Assembly (NCBI RefSeq): GCF_002086115.1 | Contig: NZ_MVHJ01000004.1 | Location: forward strand, 124,001 to 188,000 | Reading direction: 5' to 3' | DNA from: Mycolicibacterium bacteremicum | Lineage (GTDB): Bacteria; Actinomycetota; Actinomycetes; Mycobacteriales; Mycobacteriaceae | DNA: 64,000 nt | In this document: in pieces, positions 17,167-27,450 of the stretch | Position numbering within the stretch: the stretch's first letter is position 1 | Layout of the letters: each line of letters begins with the position of its first letter | Notes under the pieces: model-generated | The model's input: only the letters and a program-made list of their open reading frames with translations | The model's database searches: none | What the model was told of the DNA's origin: nothing | Position numbers and translations under genes: made by a program

Positions 17167-18330
17167 TCAACCGCTCGTCGGGACGCCGAACGCGAGCACC
17201 GCGACGTCGTCGTCGACGCCGCCGGCAAGTTCGGACAGCAGAGCACCGACGGCGTCGATGACGGTCACCGGGTCGGCCGGGGCGAGCCGGCGGGCGAACC
17301 GCAGCAGGGTCTTGCCGTCGTCGTCGTAGCGTTCCTGGCCGGGTCCCACCCGCGCCTCGGGTAGGCCGTCGGTGTAGAGCACCAGGGTGTCGCCGGGGCC
17401 GAGATGCATTCGGGCACTCAGGAAGTGCGGATTCTCGATCATGCCGACGGCCTGACCGCCCTGCGTGTCGGCGAAATAGGCGTTTCCGTCGCCGGTCAGC
17501 AGCAACGGCGGTGGATGCCCGGCACTGGCCAGCTCGACGTCGAAGCCGTCACCGCGGCGCACCAGATTGCCGTAGACCACGGTGCACATCCGGTGCACGG
17601 GGACACCCAACCGCTGCTGCAGGACGGCGTTGAGGTTGTGCAGCACCTGCAGCGGATCGTCGTCGAACACCGCTGCCGATCGCAGCACGTAGCGGGTGAG
17701 TCCGGTGATGACCGCGGCGTCGACCCCCTTGCCCGAGACATCACCGAGAAAGAACCCCCAGGTGTCGGTCGACAACGGAAAGAGGTCGTAGAAGTCGCCG
17801 CCGACGTCCTCCGCAGCGGCGGCGTGGTAGTGATCGGCGGCTTCGAGCCCGGGCGGCGGTGAGAGCAAGGGGGGTCGCAGGGAGCGGCTCAGGGTGTCGG
17901 CGAAAGCCCTGGCCCGTTCCCGTTCCTGCTCGGCGCGCCGCCGCTGCTCGAGCAGTTCGCGTTCGTATGCCCGCCGGTCGGAGGCGTCCACCGCGGTCAC
18001 GCGCCACGTCTCGGGGCTCTCCTCCGACGCGGCTCTGACATTGGCGGTCAAGAACATCGGCAACTTCGAACCGTCCGCGGCGCGGACATCGACGGTGACC
18101 CCGTCCAGGGTGCCAGTCATCCGCAGGATCGGCGCGAAGTGCGTCTCGTAGTGGATGCGCCCGCCCACGGTGAGCAGTTCGGCGAAGGACTTGTCTCGCA
18201 GATACTCCGCCGGATGGCCGGTCCACGTCACGAAGGTGGCGTTGGCCGCCACGATCCGCCCTTGATCGGTGAGGATCAGATGCCCCGAAGGCGAGTTGTC
18301 CCAGAAGTCCGCGTGGTCCGGTTCGGTCAT
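17167..18330 (-). CDS. rsbP: PAS-PP2C (SpoIIE-type) phosphatase, RsbP-like
   Basis: The 387-aa protein has an N-terminal PAS domain (residues about 5-125), a charged coiled-coil linker (about 125-150) and a C-terminal PP2C/SpoIIE phosphatase domain. The metal-binding motifs are DVGGDFYDL, GDVSGKG and a terminal DDDVAVLAF. Domain order and length match Bacillus subtilis RsbP, which dephosphorylates the anti-anti-sigma factor RsbV during energy stress. Its ATG overlaps the stop of the RsbQ-like gene (ATGA), as expected for an RsbQ-RsbP pair. No sigma factor or anti-sigma gene is adjacent, so the output is in trans. Confidence 0.82.
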   Translation of the reverse strand: MTEPDHADFWDNSPSGHLILTDQGRIVAANATFVTWTGHPAEYLRDKSFAELLTVGGRIHYETHFAPILRMTGTLDGVTVDVRAADGSKLPMFLTANVRAASEESPETWRVTAVDASDRRAYERELLEQRRRAEQERERARAFADTLSRSLRPPLLSPPPGLEAADHYHAAAAEDVGGDFYDLFPLSTDTWGFFLGDVSGKGVDAAVITGLTRYVLRSAAVFDDDPLQVLHNLNAVLQQRLGVPVHRMCTVVYGNLVRRGDGFDVELASAGHPPPLLLTGDGNAYFADTQGGQAVGMIENPHFLSARMHLGPGDTLVLYTDGLPEARVGPGQERYDDDGKTLLRFARRLAPADPVTVIDAVGALLSELAGGVDDDVAVLAFGVPTSG

Positions 18331-19127
18331 GTCGGCCCGGCGAACGCCGCGATGGCCGATGCCGTGGCATCCGGATCGCTGACGTGCGGGCAGTGACCGA
18401 TCGCGTCGAGGGTGACCAGTTCACTGTCGGGCACGTGCGCATGCACGTAGGCGCCCACCTCGCGTGGCGCGATCGCGTCCTGCGAGCATTCGACCACCAG
18501 CGTGGGGACCGGGACGTCGGCCAGGTCGGCGCGGTTGTCGCCGAGGAAGGTCGCCCGGGCGAACACCCGGGCCCGGTCCGGGTCGGTGCGGCAGAACGTC
18601 GCCTCCAACTCGGCGTGCAGGTCCGGGCGATCCGGGTTGCCCATGATGACCGGTGCCATGGCGTGCGACCACCCGAGGTAGTTCGCGTCCATCGATTCCA
18701 GCAGTTCCTCGATATCGGCCCGCGAGAACCCACCCCGGTAGTCGCCGTCGTCGATATAACGCGGTGACGGCGTGACCATGACGAGCTTGGCGAACCGCTC
18801 CGGCTCGGCGGTGATGGCCAGCGCGCCGATCATGGCGGCCACCGAGTGCCCGACGAAGGTCACCTCGCGCAGATCCAGCTCGCGCACGATATCGAGGACG
18901 TCCTCGGCGTAGCCGGCCAGCGTCGAGTACTTCTCGACCTCCCACGCGGCGGGATCGGAGGCCCCGGCACCGACATGATCCATCAGCACGATCCGGAACC
19001 GGTCGCCCAACCGCTCGGCGACCGGTCGCCAGAGGTTCTGGTCGCAGCCGAAACCGTGCGCCAACAGCAGCACCGGCGCACCCTCGGCGCCGAGCTGGTT
19101 GACGTTGTTCCTGACGCGCGCGTCCAT
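18327..19127 (-). CDS. rsbQ: alpha/beta hydrolase, RsbQ/KAI2-like
   Basis: This 266-aa protein closely follows RsbQ and the plant KAI2/D14 receptors. It opens with LLAHGFGCDQNLWRPV, has nucleophile S95 in GHSVAAM, and D217 and H245 in SQDAIAP and AIGHCPH. Those numbers are within two of the B. subtilis RsbQ triad. RsbQ activates the RsbP phosphatase through the PAS domain, presumably by making or sensing a small ligand. It is coupled to the RsbP-like gene. A TATGCT -10 lies 8 nt before the ATG, so the transcript is probably leaderless or nearly so. Confidence 0.85.
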   Translation of the reverse strand: MDARVRNNVNQLGAEGAPVLLLAHGFGCDQNLWRPVAERLGDRFRIVLMDHVGAGASDPAAWEVEKYSTLAGYAEDVLDIVRELDLREVTFVGHSVAAMIGALAITAEPERFAKLVMVTPSPRYIDDGDYRGGFSRADIEELLESMDANYLGWSHAMAPVIMGNPDRPDLHAELEATFCRTDPDRARVFARATFLGDNRADLADVPVPTLVVECSQDAIAPREVGAYVHAHVPDSELVTLDAIGHCPHVSDPDATASAIAAFAGPT

Positions 19128-19157
19128 GATCGCTCAGCATAGGGCGCGCGCCTGGGG

Positions 19158-21308
<2,151 letters not shown>

Positions 21309-21423
21309 GTGCTTCCTTCTCTGGCTGACAGGTCGCGCAGTTCGGCGTCGGCGACGAACACGGTGCGTTCTTATCGGTGTGTCGGTGTACCCGCTCAGCC
21401 CCGTCCCTACGCTGCGAATTGGG

Positions 21424-22197
21424 TCACTCGTCGGCCGCCGGTCCAGACCGGCCCGGGGCCACCCGCTGCAGCCACGCCAGCGTCGGCGGACCTACCCGCG
21501 GCAACGCGGACTCGGCGATGATCCAGTGCGGTAGTCCCGGATGGTCGTGGCGCTCGGCGCCATATCTGGCGGCCAGCCGGCGCGACATCCACGGCGCGAC
21601 GTTGCGGTCCGCCCCGGCCACGAGCACCAGCACCGGGCAGGTGACCGCGGCCGCCTTGACCCGCATGATCGGTGAGCCCAGCGACATGGTGCGGAACACC
21701 CGGCCCGAGTCGCGGACGAGGCGGGGAATCAGGGCCTCCTGCTCGGCGGTGGGCAGGGTGCGCAGCGGCACCGCCCGCATGGTGGAGGCCGACGGCCGGA
21801 AGGCACGCCCGGCCAGGATCGCCGGCAGCACCGGGAACAGGTGCGGTAGGGATCGCAGCTGGGGCCACAGCACCCCGGGCGGGACGGCGGCGAGCAGCAC
21901 CACCGCGACGCAGTCCCGGGCGGCGGCAACCTTCTGCGCGACGAGGCCGCCGAAGCTGTGCCCGATCACGATCGCCGGTTCCCCGATCTGGTCATAGGCG
22001 CGCAGCGCGACCGCGATGCATTCGGCGACACCGGTGTGTTCCAGGACATCGTCATCGCTGGGGTCGCGGCCCGGGAACGCCGGAACATGCACGTCGTAGC
22101 CCGACTCGCGCAGGAACCGGGCCCACGGCCCGATCAGCTCGGGGCTACCGAATACGCCGTGCAGCAACAGGATTGGGGGCTTCCGGGATGCGCTCAT
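21424..22197 (-). CDS. alpha/beta hydrolase
   Basis: The 257-aa hydrolase has an oxyanion HGVFGS segment, the nucleophile elbow GHSFGG, an aspartate in AGADRNV and a histidine in GLPHWII. The cap region is short. It is a monocistronic gene, and there is no signal peptide. Esterase or lipase activity is inferred only from the fold. Confidence 0.8.
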   Translation of the reverse strand: MSASRKPPILLLHGVFGSPELIGPWARFLRESGYDVHVPAFPGRDPSDDDVLEHTGVAECIAVALRAYDQIGEPAIVIGHSFGGLVAQKVAAARDCVAVVLLAAVPPGVLWPQLRSLPHLFPVLPAILAGRAFRPSASTMRAVPLRTLPTAEQEALIPRLVRDSGRVFRTMSLGSPIMRVKAAAVTCPVLVLVAGADRNVAPWMSRRLAARYGAERHDHPGLPHWIIAESALPRVGPPTLAWLQRVAPGRSGPAADE

Positions 22198-22350
22198 GCG
22201 GCAATCATCGGCGCCGCGGTGCGGCCCGGCAATTACCTGCCGGGTAAGTGGTCAGTGCCCGAGGGCTGAACGGTCGTGTGCTTGCCGAGCGTGCACTCAG
22301 ATCGAACGAAGCACCGGCAGGACGATCTGCATGCACCGTCGATGGTATTT

Positions 22351-22950
22351 CTAGGACAGGGCCATCCAGACGCCCAGCGCCACCATCACCACGGCGATGA
22401 CGATGTCGAGAACCCGCCACGTCGCCGGGTTGGCGAACAGTCCGGCCAGCTTCCGAGCGCCCAGGCCCAATCCGGTGAACCACAGCGCGCTCGCCGCAAC
22501 TGCGCCGGCGCCGAACAGCCAGCGCTGATCGTCGTGCTCATTGGCCAGCGAGCCGAGCAGCACCACGGTGTCCAGGTAGACGTGCGGGTTCAACCAGGTC
22601 AGCGCGGCCGCGGTGAGCAGCACCTCGACCAGCCTCGCCGGGGCCTCTGCGGCCGGGGTCAGTGCGCTCGGCCGTAGCGCGCGGCGGGCGGCCAGCGCGC
22701 CGTACCCGATGAGGAACGCCGCCCCGCCGAGTTTGACGACGGTGACCGCGGTGGGGTGAGCGGTGATGATCGCCCCGACCCCTGCGATGCCCGCGGCGAT
22801 CAGGATCAGGTCCGAGACCGTACAGAGCGCGATCACCGGGACCACGTGCTCACCGCGGATACCCTGACGCAGTACGAACGCGTTCTGCGCGCCGATCGCG
22901 GCGATGAGCGCCATGGTGGTCAGAAAGCCGATGAACAGCGGTGATGCCAT
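22351..22950 (-). CDS. LysE/ArgO-family amino-acid exporter
   Basis: The 199-aa protein has six transmembrane helices, the N-terminal [13 protein letters not shown] motif and the central [11 protein letters not shown] helix that define the LysE/ArgO exporters of basic amino acids. Length matches the mycobacterial Rv1986-type proteins. A LysG-type activator normally sits divergently; here only an orphan coding remnant is found in that place. The upstream region has an 11-bp inverted repeat that could be its activator site. Confidence 0.85.
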   Translation of the reverse strand: MASPLFIGFLTTMALIAAIGAQNAFVLRQGIRGEHVVPVIALCTVSDLILIAAGIAGVGAIITAHPTAVTVVKLGGAAFLIGYGALAARRALRPSALTPAAEAPARLVEVLLTAAALTWLNPHVYLDTVVLLGSLANEHDDQRWLFGAGAVAASALWFTGLGLGARKLAGLFANPATWRVLDIVIAVVMVALGVWMALS

Positions 22951-22980
22951 GGGAACGACCCTAGAACGCTGCGCTGATCA

Positions 22981-23018
22981 AGTACAGCTAAGGATTCTTA
23001 CGTCGGATTAGCAGTACT
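22981..23018. promoter_or_regulatory. inverted repeat upstream of the LysE exporter
   Basis: AGTACAGCTAA (22981-22991) and TTAGCAGTACT (23008-23018) are inverted copies with 10 of 11 bases matching and a 16-nt spacer. The site begins 30 nt upstream of the exporter start. The layout suits a LysR-type activator such as LysG. Confidence 0.45.
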
Positions 23019-23020
23019 AA

Positions 23021-23125
23021 TGTCGCGGTAGCGGGTCGTCGGCCGGCAGATCACTGCGCTCGGTCCGTCGCGGACCGATCGACCGGGCCATCGAGGTGGC
23101 CGACTGGATCACCGCCGCCGATTGA
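23021..23125 (+). pseudogene. possible 3' remnant of a divergent gene
   Basis: The frame is open from 23021 to TGA 23123-23125 with no usable start codon. The last 17 codons have almost pure GC third positions and read RGPIDRAIEVADWITAAD, which looks like a real C-terminus. A LysG regulator would be expected here, divergent to the LysE gene, but I cannot match this tail to LysG. It could be a degraded gene, or a chance frame. Confidence 0.3.
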
Positions 23126-23152
23126 GCCCGGCGGCACCGTAAGGTCATCGGT

Positions 23153-23725
23153 ATGGCCCACCGGATCGACCCGACCGTCCTGCACGACGTGGCGGCCGAC
23201 GTCGCAGCCCGTGGCGGCGACGACCTGGTCGGCACCGCGACACGGCTGCTGGCCGAGAAGTACCCGGATCTGATCGACCCGCGACCGGGCCGGTGGGTGG
23301 GCAGCAAGGCCGGCGGCGTGCTCGGCAAGGTGCGGTTCCTCTACTTCAGCCCACGCGAATACGTGGTCATCTTCGGATCGCCCACCGGGACCCAGGGATT
23401 CTCCGGCCGCTACAAACACGTCGACATCCACAAATTCCTGCTCGCCGGGCGCATCGACTCCTTCGATCTCGAATCCGATGACACCGAGGCCCTGCCCCCG
23501 CTGCTGCCCGGTGAGAGCACCTGTCTGCGGCGCGGCCAGGCTCGCGGTCTGACCGTGCACCCCGGATCGTGGCATATCGAATACGGCCGCGGCGCGGTCG
23601 CGACCACGCTGCCGTTCGCCATGGTCGACACGCTGCTGCTGTCGCTGGAAGTGGAATCGGTGAAGCGGTCGACGGTCGAGTTCGGCCGGTTGGTCAGGAG
23701 GCGTGCGCGGCCTCGTCGGCTGTGA
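23153..23725 (+). CDS. sigma-1 receptor / ERG2 (C-8 sterol isomerase)-like protein
   Basis: The 190-aa soluble protein matches the ERG2/sigma-1 receptor fold over residues about 48-175. It has WVGSKAGGVLG (compare the NAGG-MG motif), EYVVIFGSPTGTQGFSGRY (compare EY-LFGT--G--G-SGRY), PGE before a conserved patch, and HIEYGRGAVATTLPFAMVDT. The glutamate of EYGRG (E143) corresponds to the ligand-binding Glu172 of human sigma-1; D91 may be the second acidic position. The eukaryotic N-terminal membrane helix is absent. It may isomerise or bind a sterol-like molecule. TAAGGT 7 nt before the ATG suggests a leaderless mRNA. It overlaps the convergent LysR gene by 32 nt. Confidence 0.78.
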   Translation: MAHRIDPTVLHDVAADVAARGGDDLVGTATRLLAEKYPDLIDPRPGRWVGSKAGGVLGKVRFLYFSPREYVVIFGSPTGTQGFSGRYKHVDIHKFLLAGRIDSFDLESDDTEALPPLLPGESTCLRRGQARGLTVHPGSWHIEYGRGAVATTLPFAMVDTLLLSLEVESVKRSTVEFGRLVRRRARPRRL

Positions 23726-24623
23726 TGTCGAGCACCGCCTCGTGGATGAGCGCGAGGACCGCATCGAGCACCGCGCTCGCGTGCTTGCCACGCGCATAGC
23801 TGCGCAGGACCACCCGGCGGGTCCCCAGCCCGGGCACGTCGACGGTCTCCACGCCGTCCTGCGGCATACCGCGCAGCGCCAGCATCGGAATGAGCGTCAT
23901 ACCCTCGCCCGCGGCCACCAGCGCGAGTGCGGTCTGGGTGCCGAAGTAGCGGTGCACGATCGGCTGGTTCAACCCGCTGGACCGGCTGAGCCGCGCGGCC
24001 GCCCGGGCCGTGGCCGAGGATGGTTCGACCCCGACCCAGGGCAGCGGTAGGCGTCCCAGTTCGGTGACATCGGAGGCCAGGGTGCCCGACGGCACGACCA
24101 GCTTCCACGGCTCGTCGAGCAGGGGTACCTCGACGATGCCGGCCGGCGGCCGCTTCGGAATGTCCGCGGAGTCCAATTCGACGATGGCAGCGTCCAATTC
24201 GCCATCCTTGAGCGCGCGCATCAGCGGTTCCTGATCGGCCTCGACGACCTCGAACCGGATACCGGGCAACTGATGGCGCCACTCCGGCAGCATCGGTGCG
24301 ACCACCACGGACAGGAAACTCTGGAACCCACCGAGGCGCATGGTGCCGTGGATCTCGGCCTCGCCGCGCTCGAGCTGCAACTGCGCCTCGACCAACGCGC
24401 GTTCGATCTGCTGGGCGGCCTCGGCCAGGATCTGACCCTCGTGGGTCAGCGCCGAACCGTTGGAGGTGCGGGTGATCAGGACACGGTCGGTCTCCCGTTC
24501 CAGACGGGCGATCTGCTGCGACACCGCCGACGGCGTCATCTGCAGGTCGTCGGCCGCGGCCAGGACGCCGCCCTCGCGGGCCACCGCCAACAGATACCGC
24601 AACCGGCGCGGATCGATGTCCAT
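23694..24623 (-). CDS. LysR-family transcriptional regulator
   Basis: This 309-aa LysR-type regulator has an N-terminal winged HTH (RLRYLLAVAREGG...MTPSAVSQQIARLERE, residues about 6-48) and a periplasmic-binding-like effector domain from about residue 93. It is not a close LysG/ArgP match by eye, so it need not control the nearby LysE exporter. It diverges from a small membrane protein gene at 24724, which it may regulate. Confidence 0.85.
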   Translation of the reverse strand: MDIDPRRLRYLLAVAREGGVLAAADDLQMTPSAVSQQIARLERETDRVLITRTSNGSALTHEGQILAEAAQQIERALVEAQLQLERGEAEIHGTMRLGGFQSFLSVVVAPMLPEWRHQLPGIRFEVVEADQEPLMRALKDGELDAAIVELDSADIPKRPPAGIVEVPLLDEPWKLVVPSGTLASDVTELGRLPLPWVGVEPSSATARAAARLSRSSGLNQPIVHRYFGTQTALALVAAGEGMTLIPMLALRGMPQDGVETVDVPGLGTRRVVLRSYARGKHASAVLDAVLALIHEAVLDITADEAAHAS

Positions 24624-24723
24624 TCACAAAAACTACACTGACAGTACAGATTTATTCAATTGTGTTTAACGCTTGCGACGCTGATACTTCTGCTGGTTTC
24701 GGTTGGCACGAAGGCGGTTCTCG

Positions 24724-25074
24724 ATGATTGCGGCAACCCTGGGTTGGGTGGGGGCGGTAGGCACGCTGTTCGCGTACCTGGCGGTCAGTCGTGGTTGGCT
24801 GTGCGGCAAGTCGCGCCGATACGCCACGTTGAACATCGCCGGCGGAGTGATGGCGGGTGTGGCTGCCGGAATGTACGGCGCCTGGCCGAGCGCCGCGTCG
24901 AACCTCGTCTGGGCGTTGATCGGCGCGGCCACCCTGGCGACCCACCTGCGCGAGGCGCGCCGGCACCGGCTGGTGCTCGTCTCGACCATGCCGGCCCCGC
25001 GTTACTCGCTGCGGCGGGTCATCGCCGCGCCGTCCGCTCGGGTCGCATCCGCCGAGGCACAACCCTGCGCATGA
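24724..25074 (+). CDS. small membrane protein, CBU_0592-like
   Basis: The 116-aa protein has three hydrophobic helices in the first 80 residues: LGWVGAVGTLFAYLAVSRGW, NIAGGVMAGVAAGMYGAWP, then NLVWALIGAATL. This matches the CBU_0592-type family of small membrane proteins. The C-terminal tail is basic and cytoplasmic. ATG 24724 is preceded by GAAGGCGG; a TTG at 24703 is less likely. The function is unknown. Confidence 0.72.
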   Translation: MIAATLGWVGAVGTLFAYLAVSRGWLCGKSRRYATLNIAGGVMAGVAAGMYGAWPSAASNLVWALIGAATLATHLREARRHRLVLVSTMPAPRYSLRRVIAAPSARVASAEAQPCA

Positions 25075-25116
25075 GCGCCCGAGGATTACCGAGCGCTCCG
25101 AACGGGCACATCTGCT

Positions 25117-25132
25117 AGGTCGCTAGTGACCT
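25117..25132. promoter_or_regulatory. near-palindrome upstream of the DASS symporter
   Basis: AGGTCGCT-AGTGACCT is a 16-bp palindrome with one mismatched pair, 32 nt before the transporter gene. It is a candidate operator. Confidence 0.35.
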
Positions 25133-25164
25133 GCGCCACAACGGCGTGACGTGCAGGAGAGGCC

Positions 25165-26769
25165 ATGACCACAGAGCAGCCTGTGAAGAAGACCGATGTC
25201 GACAGCGCCCTGATGGGCGGATCCACCTACCGGAGCCTCGGTGAACAGCGGCTCAGTCCGCAGGAGGAACGGTTCGAAAAGGGCCGTCGCACCGTGGGTC
25301 TGTTCCTCGCACCGGTGGTGGCCGTCGTGTTCCTGCTGCTGCCGTTGGACATCCCGCCGCAGCAGCAGACGCTGGCCGGTGTCCTGCTCGGCGTGATCGT
25401 GCTGTGGGTGACCGAGCCGATCCCCATTCCGATCGGCGGTCTGCTCGGTGTCGCCGTTATCGTCTTCCTCGGCGTGGCGCCCGTCGATGATGTGTTGGCG
25501 CCCTTCGGATCGTCGACCGTATTCACCTTCATCGGGGCGTTCATCCTCGCCCAGGCGATGCTCAAGCACGGCCTGGCGCGCCGGTTCGCCTTCCGCATCC
25601 TGGCGTTGCCGCGTGTCGGGCAGTCGACCACCGGCGTCATCCTGGCCTTCGGTGCGATCACCTGTCTGCTCTCGGCGTTCGTGTCCAACACCGCCACGGT
25701 GGCGATGCTGCTACCGACCGCGATCGGCATCATCGGCGTCGTCGCCAAGATCCTGCAGGCGCAGGGCAAGGTGGCCGACGACTTCGATCCGTTGCGGCTC
25801 AAGATGGGTGCCGCGGTCATGCTCATGCTCGCCTATTCGGCGAGTGTGGGTGGGTTGCTCACCCCGGTCGGCAGTCCGCCCAACCTGATCGGGCGCGGCC
25901 TCATCGAGGAGGCGACCGGGGAGAAGATCACCTTCGGGCAGTGGATGGTGCTGGCCGCCCCGATCTGTCTGGCGATGTTCCTGGTGCTGGCCTTCGTCCT
26001 GATCAAGCTCAACAGGCCCGAACTCAAGCGTATCGAGGGCGTCACCGAGTACGTGGCTGAGCAGCGTGCGGAGATGGGTCGGCTGTCCCGCGCGGAGAAG
26101 AACACTTTGATCGCCTTCGGCATCACCGTCACGCTGTGGGTGCTGCCGGGCGTCATCGCCCTGATCTTCGGCAATGACTCCGACATCTATTCGACCGTCA
26201 GTGACCGCCTGGACGAGGGCACGGTCGCGGTCTTCGGTGCAGCACTGCTATTTCTGCTGCCCACCGACTGGGGTCAGCGCGAATTCACCCTGCGCTGGAA
26301 GGATGCCGCGGCAATCGACTGGGGCACCGTCGTGCTCTTCGGCACCGGCATCATCTTCGGATCCCTGCTCGCCGACACCGGTCTCGCCGAGACGATCGGC
26401 ACCTCGGTGGCCGACAGCCTCGGCTTCACCAGCGTGCTGGCCATCACGATCTTCGCGGTCCTGCTGGCGATCGTTGTCTCGGAGACGACGAGCAACACGG
26501 CCTCGGCCGCCGTGGTGGTGCCGATCATCATCCCGATCGCTGTTGCCGCAGGAGTGAATCCGTTCGTCCCCGCGCTGGCCGCCACCTTCGCAGCGTCCTT
26601 CGGGTTCATGCTGCCGGTGTCCACGCCGCAGAACGCCATCGTCTACGGCTCCGGCGCCGTGCCCATCACCACGATGATCCGCTCCGGCGTGACCTTCGAC
26701 ATCGCCGGCGCGATCCTCATCATCGCGTTGTTGCCCTTGATGGTCGCGGTGCTCGGCCTCGGCTCGTGA
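25165..26769 (+). CDS. SLC13/DASS-family sodium:carboxylate symporter
   Basis: The 534-aa protein has about 12 helices and the two SNT sodium/substrate motifs of the DASS family: AFVSNTATVAML in the first half and SETTSNTASAAVV in the second. The paired TPVGSPPN and PVSTPQNA turns are also present. Family members import di- and tricarboxylates, or sulfate in some cases, with Na+. A GGAGAGG Shine-Dalgarno sequence precedes the ATG. Its 3' end overlaps the convergent TetR gene by 50 nt. Confidence 0.88.
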   Translation: MTTEQPVKKTDVDSALMGGSTYRSLGEQRLSPQEERFEKGRRTVGLFLAPVVAVVFLLLPLDIPPQQQTLAGVLLGVIVLWVTEPIPIPIGGLLGVAVIVFLGVAPVDDVLAPFGSSTVFTFIGAFILAQAMLKHGLARRFAFRILALPRVGQSTTGVILAFGAITCLLSAFVSNTATVAMLLPTAIGIIGVVAKILQAQGKVADDFDPLRLKMGAAVMLMLAYSASVGGLLTPVGSPPNLIGRGLIEEATGEKITFGQWMVLAAPICLAMFLVLAFVLIKLNRPELKRIEGVTEYVAEQRAEMGRLSRAEKNTLIAFGITVTLWVLPGVIALIFGNDSDIYSTVSDRLDEGTVAVFGAALLFLLPTDWGQREFTLRWKDAAAIDWGTVVLFGTGIIFGSLLADTGLAETIGTSVADSLGFTSVLAITIFAVLLAIVVSETTSNTASAAVVVPIIIPIAVAAGVNPFVPALAATFAASFGFMLPVSTPQNAIVYGSGAVPITTMIRSGVTFDIAGAILIIALLPLMVAVLGLGS

Positions 26770-27370
26770 CGCGCGCAACCGGTTTCGGCTCGGCGGTGCC
26801 GGACTCGTAACCGCGGACCACCCAGAACACCGTCTGGTCGAGGATGGGGATGATGTCGGTGACGTCGATCTCGCCGGCCGAGTGCCTACTGAGCAGGCCG
26901 TAGATGACGGTGGTGATGATGGCGTCGAGGCTCGCGACGAACTCGTCGTCGACATCGGCCAACAGTTCGAGTCCGGCCGGTGCCACCAGCTCGAGGCCGA
27001 AGCGGAACAACTGCTGGCCTTGGGCCGACGACCGCGCCCGGAAGTAGGCGGTCAGCATCCTGGGGTGGCGCTCCCATGGCTCGAAAATGGGCCGCAACAG
27101 CTGCATCAGTGATTCATGTAGCGACGCATCGGATTTCGGGGAGTCACCACCCAGATCGGCATATCGGTTGTGCTGCATCCAGTGCTGCAGGGCGGCGAAG
27201 ATCATCTCGTCGCGCGTGCCGAACCGCTTATAGATGGTGGCCAGCGACACCTGCGCCCGGCGGGCCACCGCGCGCAGCTGCACCGCGTCGTACCCGTCCT
27301 GCTCGAGCATCTCCGCGACGACGTCGAGCAATCGGTCGCCGCTGTCGACCGACGGGACATGTGCCGCCAT
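26720..27370 (-). CDS. TetR-family regulator of the divergent SDR operon
   Basis: The 216-aa TetR protein has the HTH QLRAVARRAQVSLATIYKRFGTRDEM near residues 32-60. ATG 27370 is favoured by GGAAGG 8 nt upstream; a GTG at 27397 would start inside an operator. The protein resembles mycobacterial regulators of lipid or steroid catabolism in overall form. Two palindromes lie between it and the SDR gene. Confidence 0.85.
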   Translation of the reverse strand: MAAHVPSVDSGDRLLDVVAEMLEQDGYDAVQLRAVARRAQVSLATIYKRFGTRDEMIFAALQHWMQHNRYADLGGDSPKSDASLHESLMQLLRPIFEPWERHPRMLTAYFRARSSAQGQQLFRFGLELVAPAGLELLADVDDEFVASLDAIITTVIYGLLSRHSAGEIDVTDIIPILDQTVFWVVRGYESGTAEPKPVARVTSRGRAPRPSRATTR

Positions 27371-27388
27371 CACCCTTGCCTTCCGTGG

Positions 27389-27427
27389 AGTAACCACGTT
27401 ACTGTACCGGGAGTAACACGGTTACTC
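27389..27427. promoter_or_regulatory. two TetR operators
   Basis: AGTAAC-CAC-GTTACT (27389-27403) and GAGTAAC-ACG-GTTACTC (27411-27427) are perfect palindromes with the same GTAAC-N3-GTTAC core, centred 23 bp apart. They fill the space between the TetR gene and the SDR operon. Confidence 0.75.
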
Positions 27428-27450
27428 AGACGGATGTGGAGCGAGGAACA

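Noticed and set aside
19142..19151. GGCGCGCGCC palindrome between glgX and rsbQ as a terminator
   Set aside because: It is only 10 bp with no loop sequence and sits in GC-rich DNA where such runs are frequent.
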